From: an uncultured Clostridium sp.
GTDB lineage: Bacteria; Bacillota_A; Clostridia; TANB77; CAG-508
DNA length: 13,577 nucleotides
Assembly: GCA_947244675.1 (NCBI GenBank)
Contig: CAMXLV010000038.1
Location: 1-13,577, forward strand
Direction: 5' to 3'
Positions 1 to 5,868 of this stretch are shown here, piece by piece (the first letter of the stretch is position 1; the number at the start of each line of letters is the position of its first letter). A program made the position numbers and the translations under genes. A model generated the notes under the pieces. The model saw only the letters and a list, made by a program, of their open reading frames with translations. It searched no databases and was not told the DNA's origin.

Positions 1-87
1 TTCGTAATTGACCAATCAGCATGCATTAGCTGTGGTACTTGTGCAGGTGTTTGTCCAGTAGAAGCACCAGAAGAAACAAATGAATAA
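1..87 (+). CDS. Ferredoxin, 2[4Fe-4S] clostridial type, 3' end only
   Basis: This is the last 28 codons of a small electron carrier; the 5' part lies before the window. The frame reads through CISCGTCAGVCPVEAPEETNE and stops at TAA. C-x2-C-x2-C-x3-C-P is the second cluster-binding motif of bacterial 2[4Fe-4S] ferredoxins, and the short acidic tail is typical of them. Such proteins are cytosolic and shuttle electrons between redox enzymes such as pyruvate:ferredoxin oxidoreductase and hydrogenase. That role comes from family knowledge, not from this fragment. A hairpin terminator lies about 60 bp downstream, so it probably ends its transcription unit. It is ordinary chromosomal flank outside the integrated element. 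Confidence 0.9.
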   Translation, partial: FVIDQSACISCGTCAGVCPVEAPEETNE

Positions 88-145
88 ACTTTAGTCACAA
101 AGATAAAGTAGAACTAATTAGATATTAGGAAATAAAATAAAAGTG

Positions 146-187
146 AGAAGAGATTATGTATAATATGTAATCTCTTCTTATTATATA
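146..187 (+). terminator. Hairpin terminator after ferredoxin
   Basis: A perfect 11-bp stem (AGAAGAGATTA at 146-156 with TAATCTCTTCT at 168-178) encloses an 11-nt loop. The following bases are only moderately T-rich (TATTATATAG). The position just after the ferredoxin stop supports termination of that gene. Confidence 0.6.
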
Positions 188-234
188 GAAAAAACAAAGA
201 TTTTGTCTATACAACAAACATATTCTACAAAAAA

Positions 235-253
235 TCTGCGAAATTTTCGTAGA
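235..253. repeat. Short dyad in the ferredoxin/minus-gene intergenic region
   Basis: TCTGCGAAA (235-243) pairs with TTTCGTAGA (245-253), giving nine pairs including one G-T across a single central base. It lies between two terminator hairpins. I see no function for it. Confidence 0.3.
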
Positions 254-258
254 CGAAT

Positions 259-310
259 AAACAGGGAGTATGCAGAGTAATTTTTTAGCATACTCCGTTT
301 GTTCTTTTTA
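259..310. terminator. Probable bidirectional terminator
   Basis: GGAGTATGC (265-273) pairs perfectly with GCATACTCC (288-296) around a 14-nt loop, and flanking AAAC/GTTT can extend the stem. The plus-strand side runs into GTTTGTTCTTTTT. The minus-strand gene at 313-552 ends right beside it, so it can serve both directions. Confidence 0.6.
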
Positions 311-312
311 AA

Positions 313-552
313 TTAAAGTTTTTTTACTTTTAATTCTTGAGAAAATTTAAAACAATTATTAGTAAGAGCATCATCTAACAAATTAACAATAGGAATAAGC
401 TCTTTTTTATTTGGTAATATGTAATAAACAGGATAATTTGTTGATTTTTCTGAGTAGACTGTAATATTAATACTACCTATTTCTTTCACATTTAATCCAT
501 TTAGCATTTTGCTATTTCTTATGGTATTAAAATTAATAATATTGTCTGACAC
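313..552 (-). CDS. Small protein of unknown function
   Basis: I do not recognise this 79-residue protein. The longest frame begins at GTG 561, but that codon overlaps the ribosome-binding sequence AAAGGAG (minus strand, 567-561). The GTG at 552 sits 8 nt from that site and is the better start, giving MSDNIINFNTIRNSK. The protein is soluble-looking, without signal peptide or membrane segment, and ends in a basic KVKKL tail. It is transcribed away from ylmC and lies outside the element. A palindrome at 577-601 falls between a TATACT -10-like box (minus strand, 610-605) and the start, which suggests regulation. The good Shine-Dalgarno makes it a credible gene despite its size. Nothing in it identifies a function. 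Confidence 0.6.
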   Translation of the reverse strand: MSDNIINFNTIRNSKMLNGLNVKEIGSINITVYSEKSTNYPVYYILPNKKELIPIVNLLDDALTNNCFKFSQELKVKKL

Positions 553-576
553 ACAAAACACTCCTTTCTTTTGTAT

Positions 577-601
577 ATTTATTGCAAAAAATGCAATAAA
601 T
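577..601. promoter_or_regulatory. Palindromic operator candidate
   Basis: ATTTATTGCA (577-586) and TGCAATAAAT (592-601) form a perfect 10-bp inverted repeat with a 5-nt A spacer. The half-site with its A-tract (AAAAATGCAAT, 587-597) recurs at 637-647, 50 bp away. The sites lie between the divergent minus gene and ylmC, so a repressor could act on either. No cognate regulator is visible in the window. Confidence 0.45.
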
Positions 602-804
602 AAAAGTATAACACAAAAAATAAGAGAAATATGTCGAAAAATGCAATTAGTGTAAAAAATTAAATAATAAATAGTAAAAAGGGAAAAGACATATATTTAT
701 AATAGAAGAATTAGAAAATACTTACATAGAAATAAAAATTTAAAAGAAGCATATAAAGGCAAATAAAGTGAATATATATTAAAAAAGAAAAAAAGGAGAA
801 CGAA

Positions 805-969
805 ATGCAAGATAAAGGATTAGATTTTAAACATAAAGAAGTAGTAAATATCAATAATGGAAAGAGGTTAGGTTATGTGCAAGATGTATGTGCTGATTTA
901 GAAACTGGTAAAATAACATCTATGATGGTTGCAAGAAAGAGAATAGATATCAATTTAGTAAATCCTTAA
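805..969 (+). pseudogene. ylmC: YlmC/YmxH-family PRC-barrel sporulation protein, 5' part cut by insertion
   Basis: ATG 805 has a good Shine-Dalgarno (AAAGGAG, 6-nt spacer). The first 39 or so codons read like the N-terminal PRC-barrel of YlmC/YmxH sporulation proteins, with the family pattern KEVVNINNGKRLGYVQD followed by D-L-E-T-G-K-I-T-S. The native frame ends at the attachment core (912-923). After that, element DNA supplies foreign codons and a TAA at 967, giving a 54-residue product instead of about 78. The missing half is at 13047-13165 in the same phase. Joining the two across the core gives ...ETGKITS-IIVPGSNKV..., a full family-length protein. The biochemical role of the family is not established beyond its sporulation association. 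Here the gene is the integration target. Confidence 0.85.
904..935. other. Left attachment site (attL)
   Basis: The centre is the TC dinucleotide at 919-920 inside the 12-bp core AATAACATCTAT (912-923), which recurs at 13039-13050. The left half is ylmC sequence. The right half ends in the element arm GTTGCAAG (928-935), the exact complement of the CTTGCAAC arm at the right end (13031-13038). Hybrid sites with an imperfect dyad around a 2-bp crossover are what large serine recombinases produce. Confidence 0.85.
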
Positions 970-1109
970 TAGAAAGTGGATACATGAGTTTTACATTTGA
1001 TAGAGTTCGTAAGAAAAAAGACTATGTTACAAGAAAGAATCAAAAAAGGACAGGCTATGTGGTAAAAGAAAAATATATTTATGATGTGATCTGTAAAGTA
1101 GAATTATAG
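924..1109 (+). other. Displaced 3' extension of the serine recombinase reading frame
   Basis: In the phase of the recombinase at the right end (core codons AAC ATC TAT, 915-923), this stretch is open for 61 codons, to TAG at 1107-1109. It encodes a basic tail with 16 Lys/Arg against 8 Asp/Glu, including RVRKKKDYVTRKNQKR. It has no start of its own at the core and is out of phase with ylmC. In an excised circle it would be fused to recombinase residue 578, giving a 639-residue protein instead of 583. A hairpin terminator begins 7 bp after its stop, as expected for the true end of a gene. The reading is direct; production of the long form is inferred. Confidence 0.65.
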
Positions 1110-1115
1110 GTTATG

Positions 1116-1142
1116 AAGAGTATATGAAATATGCTCTTTTAA
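1116..1142 (+). terminator. Hairpin terminator at element left end
   Basis: AAGAGTATAT (1116-1125) pairs with ATATGCTCTT (1129-1138) around a GAA loop, ten pairs including one G-T, followed by TT. It lies just past the stop of the displaced recombinase tail. It would also block read-through from the host ylmC promoter into the element. Confidence 0.55.
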
Positions 1143-1233
1143 AACGCAAAAACAAAAGAACAAAAATTCGCAAAAAACTATTGAAAATATGTTTTAGATG
1201 TGATATAAATATAGAAGATAAAAATGAATTTTA

Positions 1234-1473
1234 GTTGTTCGGAAATTCTGAACAGTTGAAGAATTTGAACATTTTGCCGACGCTGGCAAAACGATAAAAA
1301 TGCAGAAAAAACAAAATAAGAATGAATTGGTAACAATTTGTTACCAGTCGAAAATACAAAAAGCAGTTGGTTAGAAAAAGTAACCAACTTAAAATGAAAT
1401 TTTTATTATGAATATGATAGATAAAATTATAAACAAAAGAAATTTAACTGTTCGGAATTTTTGAATAGTTGAA
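1234..1473. repeat. Gene-free left-end region with five inverted repeats
   Basis: The stretch 1110-1504 holds no credible gene. Two 27-bp copies (1234-1260 and 1447-1473, 22 of 27 identical) share TGTTCGGAA...TGAA...AGTTGAA and are each imperfect dyads (for example AACTGTTC with GAATAGTT). Between them are TTTTGCC/GGCAAAA (1272-1291), TGGTAACA/TGTTACCA (1328-1346) and AGTTGGTTA/TAACCAACT (1365-1389). The last two share the GGT(A)A/TACC theme. Binding sites for a replication, transfer or recombination protein are plausible. The second 27-bp copy also sits just upstream of the RhuM gene and could be its operator. Confidence 0.55.
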
Positions 1474-1504
1474 AACGATAATAAATATTTAATGGAGGAA
1501 ATAT

Positions 1505-2500
1505 ATGGATAGGAAAGAGAATAATATAATAATTTATCAAGACGAAGATGGAATTACGAAAGTTACTGTTAGATTTGTAGATGAGGATATATGGCTAACT
1601 CAAAATCAAATTGCAGAAATATATAAAACAACTCAAGAAAATATTTCTATGCATATAAAAAATATTTATAAGGATAAGGAATTAAACAATGATTCAACTA
1701 ATAAGAAATTCTTATTAGTTCAAAATGAAGGTAATAGGCAAGTAAAAAGAAATATAGACCATTATAATTTAGATATGATTATAGCGTTAGGATATAGAGT
1801 ACAATCACAAGTTGCTACAAGATTCAGAGTATGGGCAACGCAAAGATTGCATGAATATATTCAAAAAGGTTTTGCTCTTGATGATGAAAGGTTAAAACAA
1901 GGTGGAAATAGATATTTCAGAGAATTATTGCAAAGAATTAGAGATATTCGTTCATCTGAAAGAAACTTTTATCAACAAGTTACAGATATATATGCTACTT
2001 CAATAGATTATGACCCACGTTCTGACTTAACAAAGAAGTTTTTTGCAACAGTCCAAAATAAGCTTCATTATGCAGTTCATGAACATACAGCAGCAGAAAT
2101 AATATATGAAAGAGTTGATAATGAAAAGCCATTTGTTGGAATGACTAATTTTAAAGGAGAATATGTAACAGTTGATGATGTAAAAATTGCTAAAAATTAT
2201 CTTTCAGAAATTGAATTACAAAGGCTGAATTTATTAGTTTCTCAATTTTTAGATTATGCAGAATTCCAAGCACTAGAACAAAGAGCAATGACAATGAATG
2301 ATTGGATAGAGGAACTTGATAATCAAATCATACAAAATAAAAGAAAATTACTCGAAGGTAATGGAAAAATATCACATAAAGAAGCAATTGAAAAAGCAGA
2401 AAAAGAATTTGAATTATATAGAGAAAGAGAAATGAAACAACTAGAAAGCGATTTTGATAAAGTTATAAAAATGTTGAATTCTAATAATGAATTAAACTGA
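1505..2500 (+). CDS. rhuM: Virulence RhuM family protein
   Basis: This 331-residue protein matches the RhuM family, common on bacterial mobile elements and islands and of unknown biochemistry. It has a winged-helix-like N-terminal part with W-L-T-Q-x-Q-I-A-E-I-Y at residues 30-40. The conserved stretch K-R-x-I-x-H-Y-N-L-D-M-I-I-A-L-G-Y-R-V follows at 81-99, with F-R-x-W-A-T at 107-112. The middle carries F-Y-Q-Q-V-T-D-I-Y-A-T-S-I-D-Y and H-E-H-T-A-A-E-I-I. The end is a charged, probably coiled-coil tail (residues 275-331). The start is supported by GGAGG 6 nt upstream. It is the first gene from the element's left end, behind a 27-bp dyad that may be its operator. Full length and intact. A regulatory or phage-conflict role is inferred only from family context. 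Confidence 0.85.
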   Translation: MDRKENNIIIYQDEDGITKVTVRFVDEDIWLTQNQIAEIYKTTQENISMHIKNIYKDKELNNDSTNKKFLLVQNEGNRQVKRNIDHYNLDMIIALGYRVQSQVATRFRVWATQRLHEYIQKGFALDDERLKQGGNRYFRELLQRIRDIRSSERNFYQQVTDIYATSIDYDPRSDLTKKFFATVQNKLHYAVHEHTAAEIIYERVDNEKPFVGMTNFKGEYVTVDDVKIAKNYLSEIELQRLNLLVSQFLDYAEFQALEQRAMTMNDWIEELDNQIIQNKRKLLEGNGKISHKEAIEKAEKEFELYREREMKQLESDFDKVIKMLNSNNELN

Positions 2501-2555
2501 AGAATAAAATCACATCTTGGTTGAAAAATTAACACATTTGAAAAAATTACATTTT

Positions 2556-2584
2556 TTGACAAAAGCTACTAGACATGATATAAT
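2556..2584 (+). promoter_or_regulatory. Consensus sigma-A promoter of the four-gene unit
   Basis: TTGACA (2556-2561), a 17-bp spacer and TATAAT (2579-2584), with an extended -10 TGA at 2576-2578. Transcription would begin about 2591, leaving a leader of about 24 nt before ATG 2615. It gives the downstream genes their own strong promoter, separate from RhuM. Confidence 0.85.
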
Positions 2585-2606
2585 CCCATAAAAGTTATAT
2601 TATGGG
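2585..2606 (+). promoter_or_regulatory. Operator or Shine-Dalgarno-masking dyad
   Basis: CCCATAA (2585-2591) and TTATGGG (2600-2606) form a perfect 7-bp inverted repeat with an 8-nt spacer. It covers the expected transcription start, and its right arm contains part of the G-rich ribosome-binding run (2604-2608). It could be a repressor site. If transcription starts a few bases early, it could also be an RNA hairpin hiding the Shine-Dalgarno. Confidence 0.5.
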
Positions 2607-2614
2607 GGTTGAAT

Positions 2615-3568
2615 ATGGCAAATAAAATTAAGCAAAAAACAAAAAATAAGGAAATATATTATTATAGACCAGATCTACAAAAAATTAATAGAGAGTATGA
2701 TGGTTTTAAGAGTATAGATAATATTTCGAAGGAATTAATATCTATTTTTACAGAAATTAAGGATATGTCTTTAAACAAAAATGATTCAAGAAATGTATAC
2801 ATACAGAGAGATTCAAATACTTATAATTATGTAGTAGTTGATTTTAATAATGATGATTATATTTATGGTATGCTAATAAGTTCTTCTAATGATGTTTATC
2901 CTTCAATAGAACAAGAAGGAAGTTTAATGCCACTAAAAGATAAATTACCACCTAATAGTAGCCTAGCACATATTACACATTTTGTATTTTTCTTGAATGA
3001 GAATGTAGTTGGAATTGAATATAATAATGTGGGAGCAAGACCAACAAGTCTTGCAAGATATATAACAGATAAATTTTATGGAAAATATCGAATGGAACTT
3101 GTTGAATCAATTAATTCAAAAGCATTAGAAAAGTTAGATAAAACACATAGAGTAAAAGAATTAGATATTAAATTAGATACAAGAAATATAATAGAAGAAC
3201 AAGCAAAAGGGGGAGAACTATTTCAAGCATTAGATGCTACAAAACAAATTGCAAAAGATAGTTATTCTGATGATGAACTAACAATATCCATAAAAATAAA
3301 ATCAAAATATGGATTTATAATAACTAGTAAAATAAAGAAAAGCTTAAAAGAATTAGGATTAAGCAGAAAAATAAAAGAAAGTAAAAAAACAAAGGGAGAA
3401 AAAATTAAAATAAAATCATTGTCAGAAGATGAAGAAAGATTTGATTTTGATTTAGTCAGACAAGTTATAAAGGCACCAAAGGTTTCTATAAAAGTTAATG
3501 AAAATAATATGATAGATTCTGATGACATGTTTGAAAAAATAATATCAAGTTATGAGAAATATAAATGA
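2615..3568 (+). CDS. Soluble protein of unknown function, first gene of a two-gene membrane module
   Basis: A 317-residue protein that I cannot assign firmly. A TTG at 2609 is in frame, but ATG 2615 lies 6 nt after GGGGG and is the better start. Residues 12-150 look like a mixed alpha/beta domain ending in H-F-V-F-F-L-N-E-N-V-V-G-I-E-Y-N-N-x-G-A-R-P. That pattern recalls DUF6731-like proteins of defence loci (weak resemblance, from memory). Residues 185-317 are strongly charged and lysine-rich. There is no signal peptide or membrane segment, so it is probably cytosolic. Its stop overlaps an in-frame ATG of the next gene, a four-helix membrane protein, implying tight coupling. A soluble partner plus a membrane protein under one strong promoter on a mobile element is a common layout for anti-phage or abortive-infection systems. 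That role is inference. Confidence 0.6.
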   Translation: MANKIKQKTKNKEIYYYRPDLQKINREYDGFKSIDNISKELISIFTEIKDMSLNKNDSRNVYIQRDSNTYNYVVVDFNNDDYIYGMLISSSNDVYPSIEQEGSLMPLKDKLPPNSSLAHITHFVFFLNENVVGIEYNNVGARPTSLARYITDKFYGKYRMELVESINSKALEKLDKTHRVKELDIKLDTRNIIEEQAKGGELFQALDATKQIAKDSYSDDELTISIKIKSKYGFIITSKIKKSLKELGLSRKIKESKKTKGEKIKIKSLSEDEERFDFDLVRQVIKAPKVSIKVNENNMIDSDDMFEKIISSYEKYK

Positions 3569-3582
3569 TATGGAGATATTAT

Positions 3583-4086
3583 ATGAAATTTAAAAGAAAT
3601 AGCCTAATGGATATTATCAATAAATATGATTGGATAACAGCTTTAATATTACTTACAATTTTGATATTTATATTAAAAGAGAAAATTATGATATTTTATG
3701 ATGAACAATTATCTATTATAGATAACATTATTTCAGTATTTGGTACACTATTTGGATTTGTACTAACATGCCTATCAATATTTATAGTTTTTAAAACAGA
3801 AGATAAGTACACAAAAGAAAAAAGTGAGCATAGTAGTACTTTAGGAATTTTATTAAATAATGATAAATTTAATGATATTTATATATTATTTATTAAAGAC
3901 TTATTTAGTTTAGGAACTATATTGTTATTATCATTTGCTATATACTTCATAAGTAATGTAGCAATTCAATTAAAGATAATATTTATAATTATATATATTT
4001 TTTTTATATGTTTATCTATAATAAGAACCTTATTATCATTATTAGCATTTAAAAATTTAATAGAAGTAATTATAAAAAACAAATAG
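3583..4086 (+). CDS. Four-helix membrane protein, second gene of the module
   Basis: A 167-residue protein from ATG 3583, which has GGAGA 6-7 nt upstream. An earlier in-frame ATG at 3565 overlaps the previous stop and lacks a ribosome-binding site. Hydrophobic stretches fall at about residues 18-36, 48-70, 106-126 and 131-154. A 35-residue charged loop (71-105) separates helix pairs one and two, so both ends may be on the same side of the membrane. TM2 has G-T-L-F-G-F-V-L-T-C-L-S-I. There is no enzymatic motif, signal peptidase site or transporter signature. Only 14 bp separate it from the upstream soluble partner, so the two probably work together. A membrane-disrupting effector or membrane-anchored sensor is possible. 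Unrecognised family. Confidence 0.6.
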   Translation: MKFKRNSLMDIINKYDWITALILLTILIFILKEKIMIFYDEQLSIIDNIISVFGTLFGFVLTCLSIFIVFKTEDKYTKEKSEHSSTLGILLNNDKFNDIYILFIKDLFSLGTILLLSFAIYFISNVAIQLKIIFIIIYIFFICLSIIRTLLSLLAFKNLIEVIIKNK

Positions 4087-4097
4087 GAGGCAATGAA

Positions 4098-4730
4098 ATG
4101 GATTCTAAAAAAGAAAAGAAACATAAGTATTATGAAATAAAAGTAAGTATTAGAGACACCCATCCACCTGTATGGAGAAGGCTACAAATACCAGAGGGAA
4201 TAACATTTCATGAGTTAAATGCTATTATACAATTAGCATTTGATTGGTGTGGTTATCATGCATATGATTTTGAAGTAGGTGCAACATTACATGAAGAGGG
4301 TACATTTATCGAGTTACCAGAATTAGATAATGGTTGGTTTAGTCATGAAATAAGAAACTCTAAAAAAGAAAGAATTGATAAATACTTCAAAGAATATAAG
4401 AAGATGAAATATACCTATGATTTTGGAGATAATTGGATTCACGATATTACGATAGAAAAAATAGTTGAAACAGATATAAAATTGATAAATCCAATTTGCA
4501 TTAAAGCAAAGATGGCAGATTTGCCAGAAGACTGTGGAGGACCATGGGGATATGAAGAATTATTAGAAATATTACAAGACCCAAAACATGAAAGATTTGA
4601 AGAAATGAGAGACTGGGTGGATAATGGTTTTTCTGCATGGTATGAAGATAGAACATATGTAGATATAGAAGAAACAAATAGGAGATTAGAACGTTATAAA
4701 GAACATGCAAAATTTATATTAGGAGAGTAA
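4098..4730 (+). CDS. Plasmid pRiA4b ORF-3 family protein
   Basis: A 210-residue protein with all the landmarks of the pRiA4b ORF-3-like family: P-P-V-W-R-R-L near residues 23-29, then T-F-H-E-L-N-A-I-I-Q-L-A-F-D-W and H-A-Y-D-F. Y-T-Y-D-F-G-D-N-W-I-H-D-I follows in the middle and E-D-C-G-G-P-W-G-Y-E-E-L-L near 146. Length is normal and the gene is intact. AGGAGG lies 7 nt before ATG 4098. The family is widespread on plasmids, transposons (IS1096-type passengers) and genomic islands, and its biochemical role is unknown. It follows the membrane gene by 11 bp and precedes the DUF6429-like gene by 4 bp, so all four genes are probably one transcript. Confidence 0.9.
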   Translation: MDSKKEKKHKYYEIKVSIRDTHPPVWRRLQIPEGITFHELNAIIQLAFDWCGYHAYDFEVGATLHEEGTFIELPELDNGWFSHEIRNSKKERIDKYFKEYKKMKYTYDFGDNWIHDITIEKIVETDIKLINPICIKAKMADLPEDCGGPWGYEELLEILQDPKHERFEEMRDWVDNGFSAWYEDRTYVDIEETNRRLERYKEHAKFILGE

Positions 4731-4734
4731 AAAG

Positions 4735-4977
4735 ATGGAAGAACAAATAAAAGAATTAACATTGTTATTATTATATTTGAATTCATGGGTAGAAAAAGAA
4801 CCATATGGAGAATTTCGTAGAGCTTGGAAGGGATATGATTTTGATATTTTAAATACATTAGAAGATGAACATTTAATAGGTGGAAGTACCCATAAAGCAA
4901 AATCTACATATTTAACAGAGGAAGGATTAGAAAAAGCAAAAGAACTAATGAAAAAATATAATATTAGAGAAAATTAA
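4735..4977 (+). CDS. DUF6429-like small protein
   Basis: An 80-residue protein beginning 4 bp after the pRiA4b ORF-3-like gene, with AGGAGAG upstream. The order L-L-L-L-Y-L-N-S-W, R-A-W-K-G-Y-D-F-D-I-L, then G-S-T-H-K-A-K-S-T-Y-L-T-E-E-G matches what I recall of DUF6429 proteins. These often sit beside pRiA4b ORF-3 genes. The second half looks like a winged helix ending in a helical, lysine-rich tail, so DNA binding is possible but not shown. A terminator follows within 15-45 bp, closing the operon. Family name is from memory; no function is known to me. Confidence 0.7.
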   Translation: MEEQIKELTLLLLYLNSWVEKEPYGEFRRAWKGYDFDILNTLEDEHLIGGSTHKAKSTYLTEEGLEKAKELMKKYNIREN

Positions 4978-4990
4978 AGCATGAAATTAG

Positions 4991-5024
4991 GAAGGATATA
5001 GAGTAATCTATACCTTCTATTTTT
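4991..5024 (+). terminator. Intrinsic terminator of the four-gene unit
   Basis: GAAGG-A-TATAGA (4991-5002) pairs with TCTATA-CCTTC (5007-5017), 11 pairs with a single bulged A. TATTTTT follows. It closes the unit that starts at promoter 2556. Confidence 0.75.
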
Positions 5025-5064
5025 ATGCAAAAAATTAAATTTAAAGAAAGTGAGAGTGATATTT

Positions 5065-5659
5065 ATGAAAAAAGAAGAAATTATAGAATCAATTAAAAAA
5101 ATTGAAAAAATAAGTAATGAACTAATACAAACAAAAGAAAAAATAAAAGATGAAGAATTAGAAAAATATTTCTGTAAGCTAGAAAAAGTAAGAATGGATA
5201 TGTATGATGCAGTAATGCAAGAAAACTTATGGAGAGATTTTATGGGAGATGAAGTAACAGAATTCATAGACTATGATTACAAAGCAAAAGTAGAAGATGA
5301 CATATTAAAAATACATATTCCAGAAAAAATCCCACTAATAAAAAAAGGTGCAAACTACAGTCGGAAAAAGAATTACTAACAATATTTCAAGAATAGTAAG
5401 AAAATATAAAGAACTATTTTATGATAAATATGTAATGGTAATTATAAAAATATATGATAACACAAAAATATGGGATGCAGATAACAGAAATGTAAAGCCA
5501 ATTCAAGATGGATTAATACATGGAAAAGTAATTAAAGATGATAATATTTATTGTTCCTGTTATATGGTACAAGGATATTATTCTGATAAACCATATGCAG
5601 AAGTTTATGTGCTACCAGCAGATGAAATTACAAAAATAATTAACAAAAGAATAAGATAA
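5065..5659 (+). pseudogene. DUF6100/RusA-like protein split by a one-base frameshift
   Basis: Two overlapping frames make one protein. The first (5065-5379) is a helical N-terminal half ending in I-H-I-P-E-K-I-P-L-I-K-K, then runs into 10 unrelated residues and TAA. The second is open from GTG 5348 to 5659. It carries W-D-A-D-N-R-N-V-K-P-I-Q-D-G-L and K-D-D-N, the D-x-DN...K...D...DD pattern of RusA-type resolvases and of DUF6100-like element proteins. Removing one A from the seven-A run at 5340-5346 joins them into about 197 residues with the expected family order. GTG 5348 has no well-placed Shine-Dalgarno. Slipping back by one base at the same run leads to an early stop, so programmed -1 shifting does not rescue it. 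A genuine mutation, +1 shifting or a sequencing error remain possible. The start ATG 5065 has a weak GAGAGTGAT upstream. Confidence 0.6.
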
Positions 5660-5668
5660 ACATATATA

Positions 5669-5728
5669 CAAACATGGCAAAATTTTAGCAAAAAAATTCG
5701 GACAAGTTTTGCTATGTTTGTTTTTATA
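5669..5728 (+). terminator. Terminator with two competing stems
   Basis: CAAACATGGCAAAA (5669-5682) pairs with TTTTGCTATGTTTG (5707-5720), 14 pairs including one G-T, followed by TTTTT. Inside the loop, TAGCAAAA (5685-5692) can pair instead with TTTTGCTA (5707-5714). Either form ends at the T run, so it most likely terminates the RusA-like gene. The duplicated GCAAAA arm allows two alternative hairpins. Confidence 0.6.
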
Positions 5729-5760
5729 AGAAACTTAGTAATATCAAGAACTTTAATGAA

Positions 5761-5818
5761 AGACAATTAAATGAGATTGTCTAGAGTAGAGGGGACATAT
5801 ACAATATGTGCCCTCTAC
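5761..5818. repeat. Strong hairpins upstream of the replication genes
   Basis: AGACAAT/ATTGTCT (5761-5782) is followed directly by GTAGAGGG-G-ACATAT (5786-5800) pairing with ATATGT-G-CCCTCTAC (5804-5818). The second stem has 14 pairs with one G-G mismatch and a 3-nt loop. No T tract follows, so it is not a standard terminator. It lies 51 bp before the replication-relaxation start. A replication origin, transfer origin or regulatory leader would all fit. Confidence 0.5.
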
Positions 5819-5868
5819 AAGTGTACCATTTAAGGAAGGTATGATTAGAAAATTATGGAGGTGATTTA

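Noticed and set aside
553..561. GTG 561 as start of the minus-strand small gene
   Set aside because: It overlaps the Shine-Dalgarno; GTG 552 has correct spacing.
905..969. ylmC left fragment as a genuine 54-residue gene
   Set aside because: The codons after the core are element DNA and the PRC-barrel lacks its second half; it is an insertion by-product.
1178..1387. Minus-strand open frame of 69 codons in the left-end repeat region
   Set aside because: It lacks a Shine-Dalgarno, crosses three inverted repeats and has low-complexity Phe/Ile-rich composition typical of AT-rich shadows.
1228..1475. CRISPR array in the repeat region
   Set aside because: Only two imperfect 27-bp copies 213 bp apart, with no regular spacers and no cas genes.
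5338..5400. Programmed -1 ribosomal frameshift at the A7 run
   Set aside because: The -1 frame meets a stop after about 16 codons and does not enter the RusA-like frame; only a +1 shift or a base loss joins the halves.
5670..5728. Riboswitch or attenuator from the competing stems
   Set aside because: No recognisable aptamer, and the next gene is 140 bp away behind other hairpins; a plain terminator explains it.
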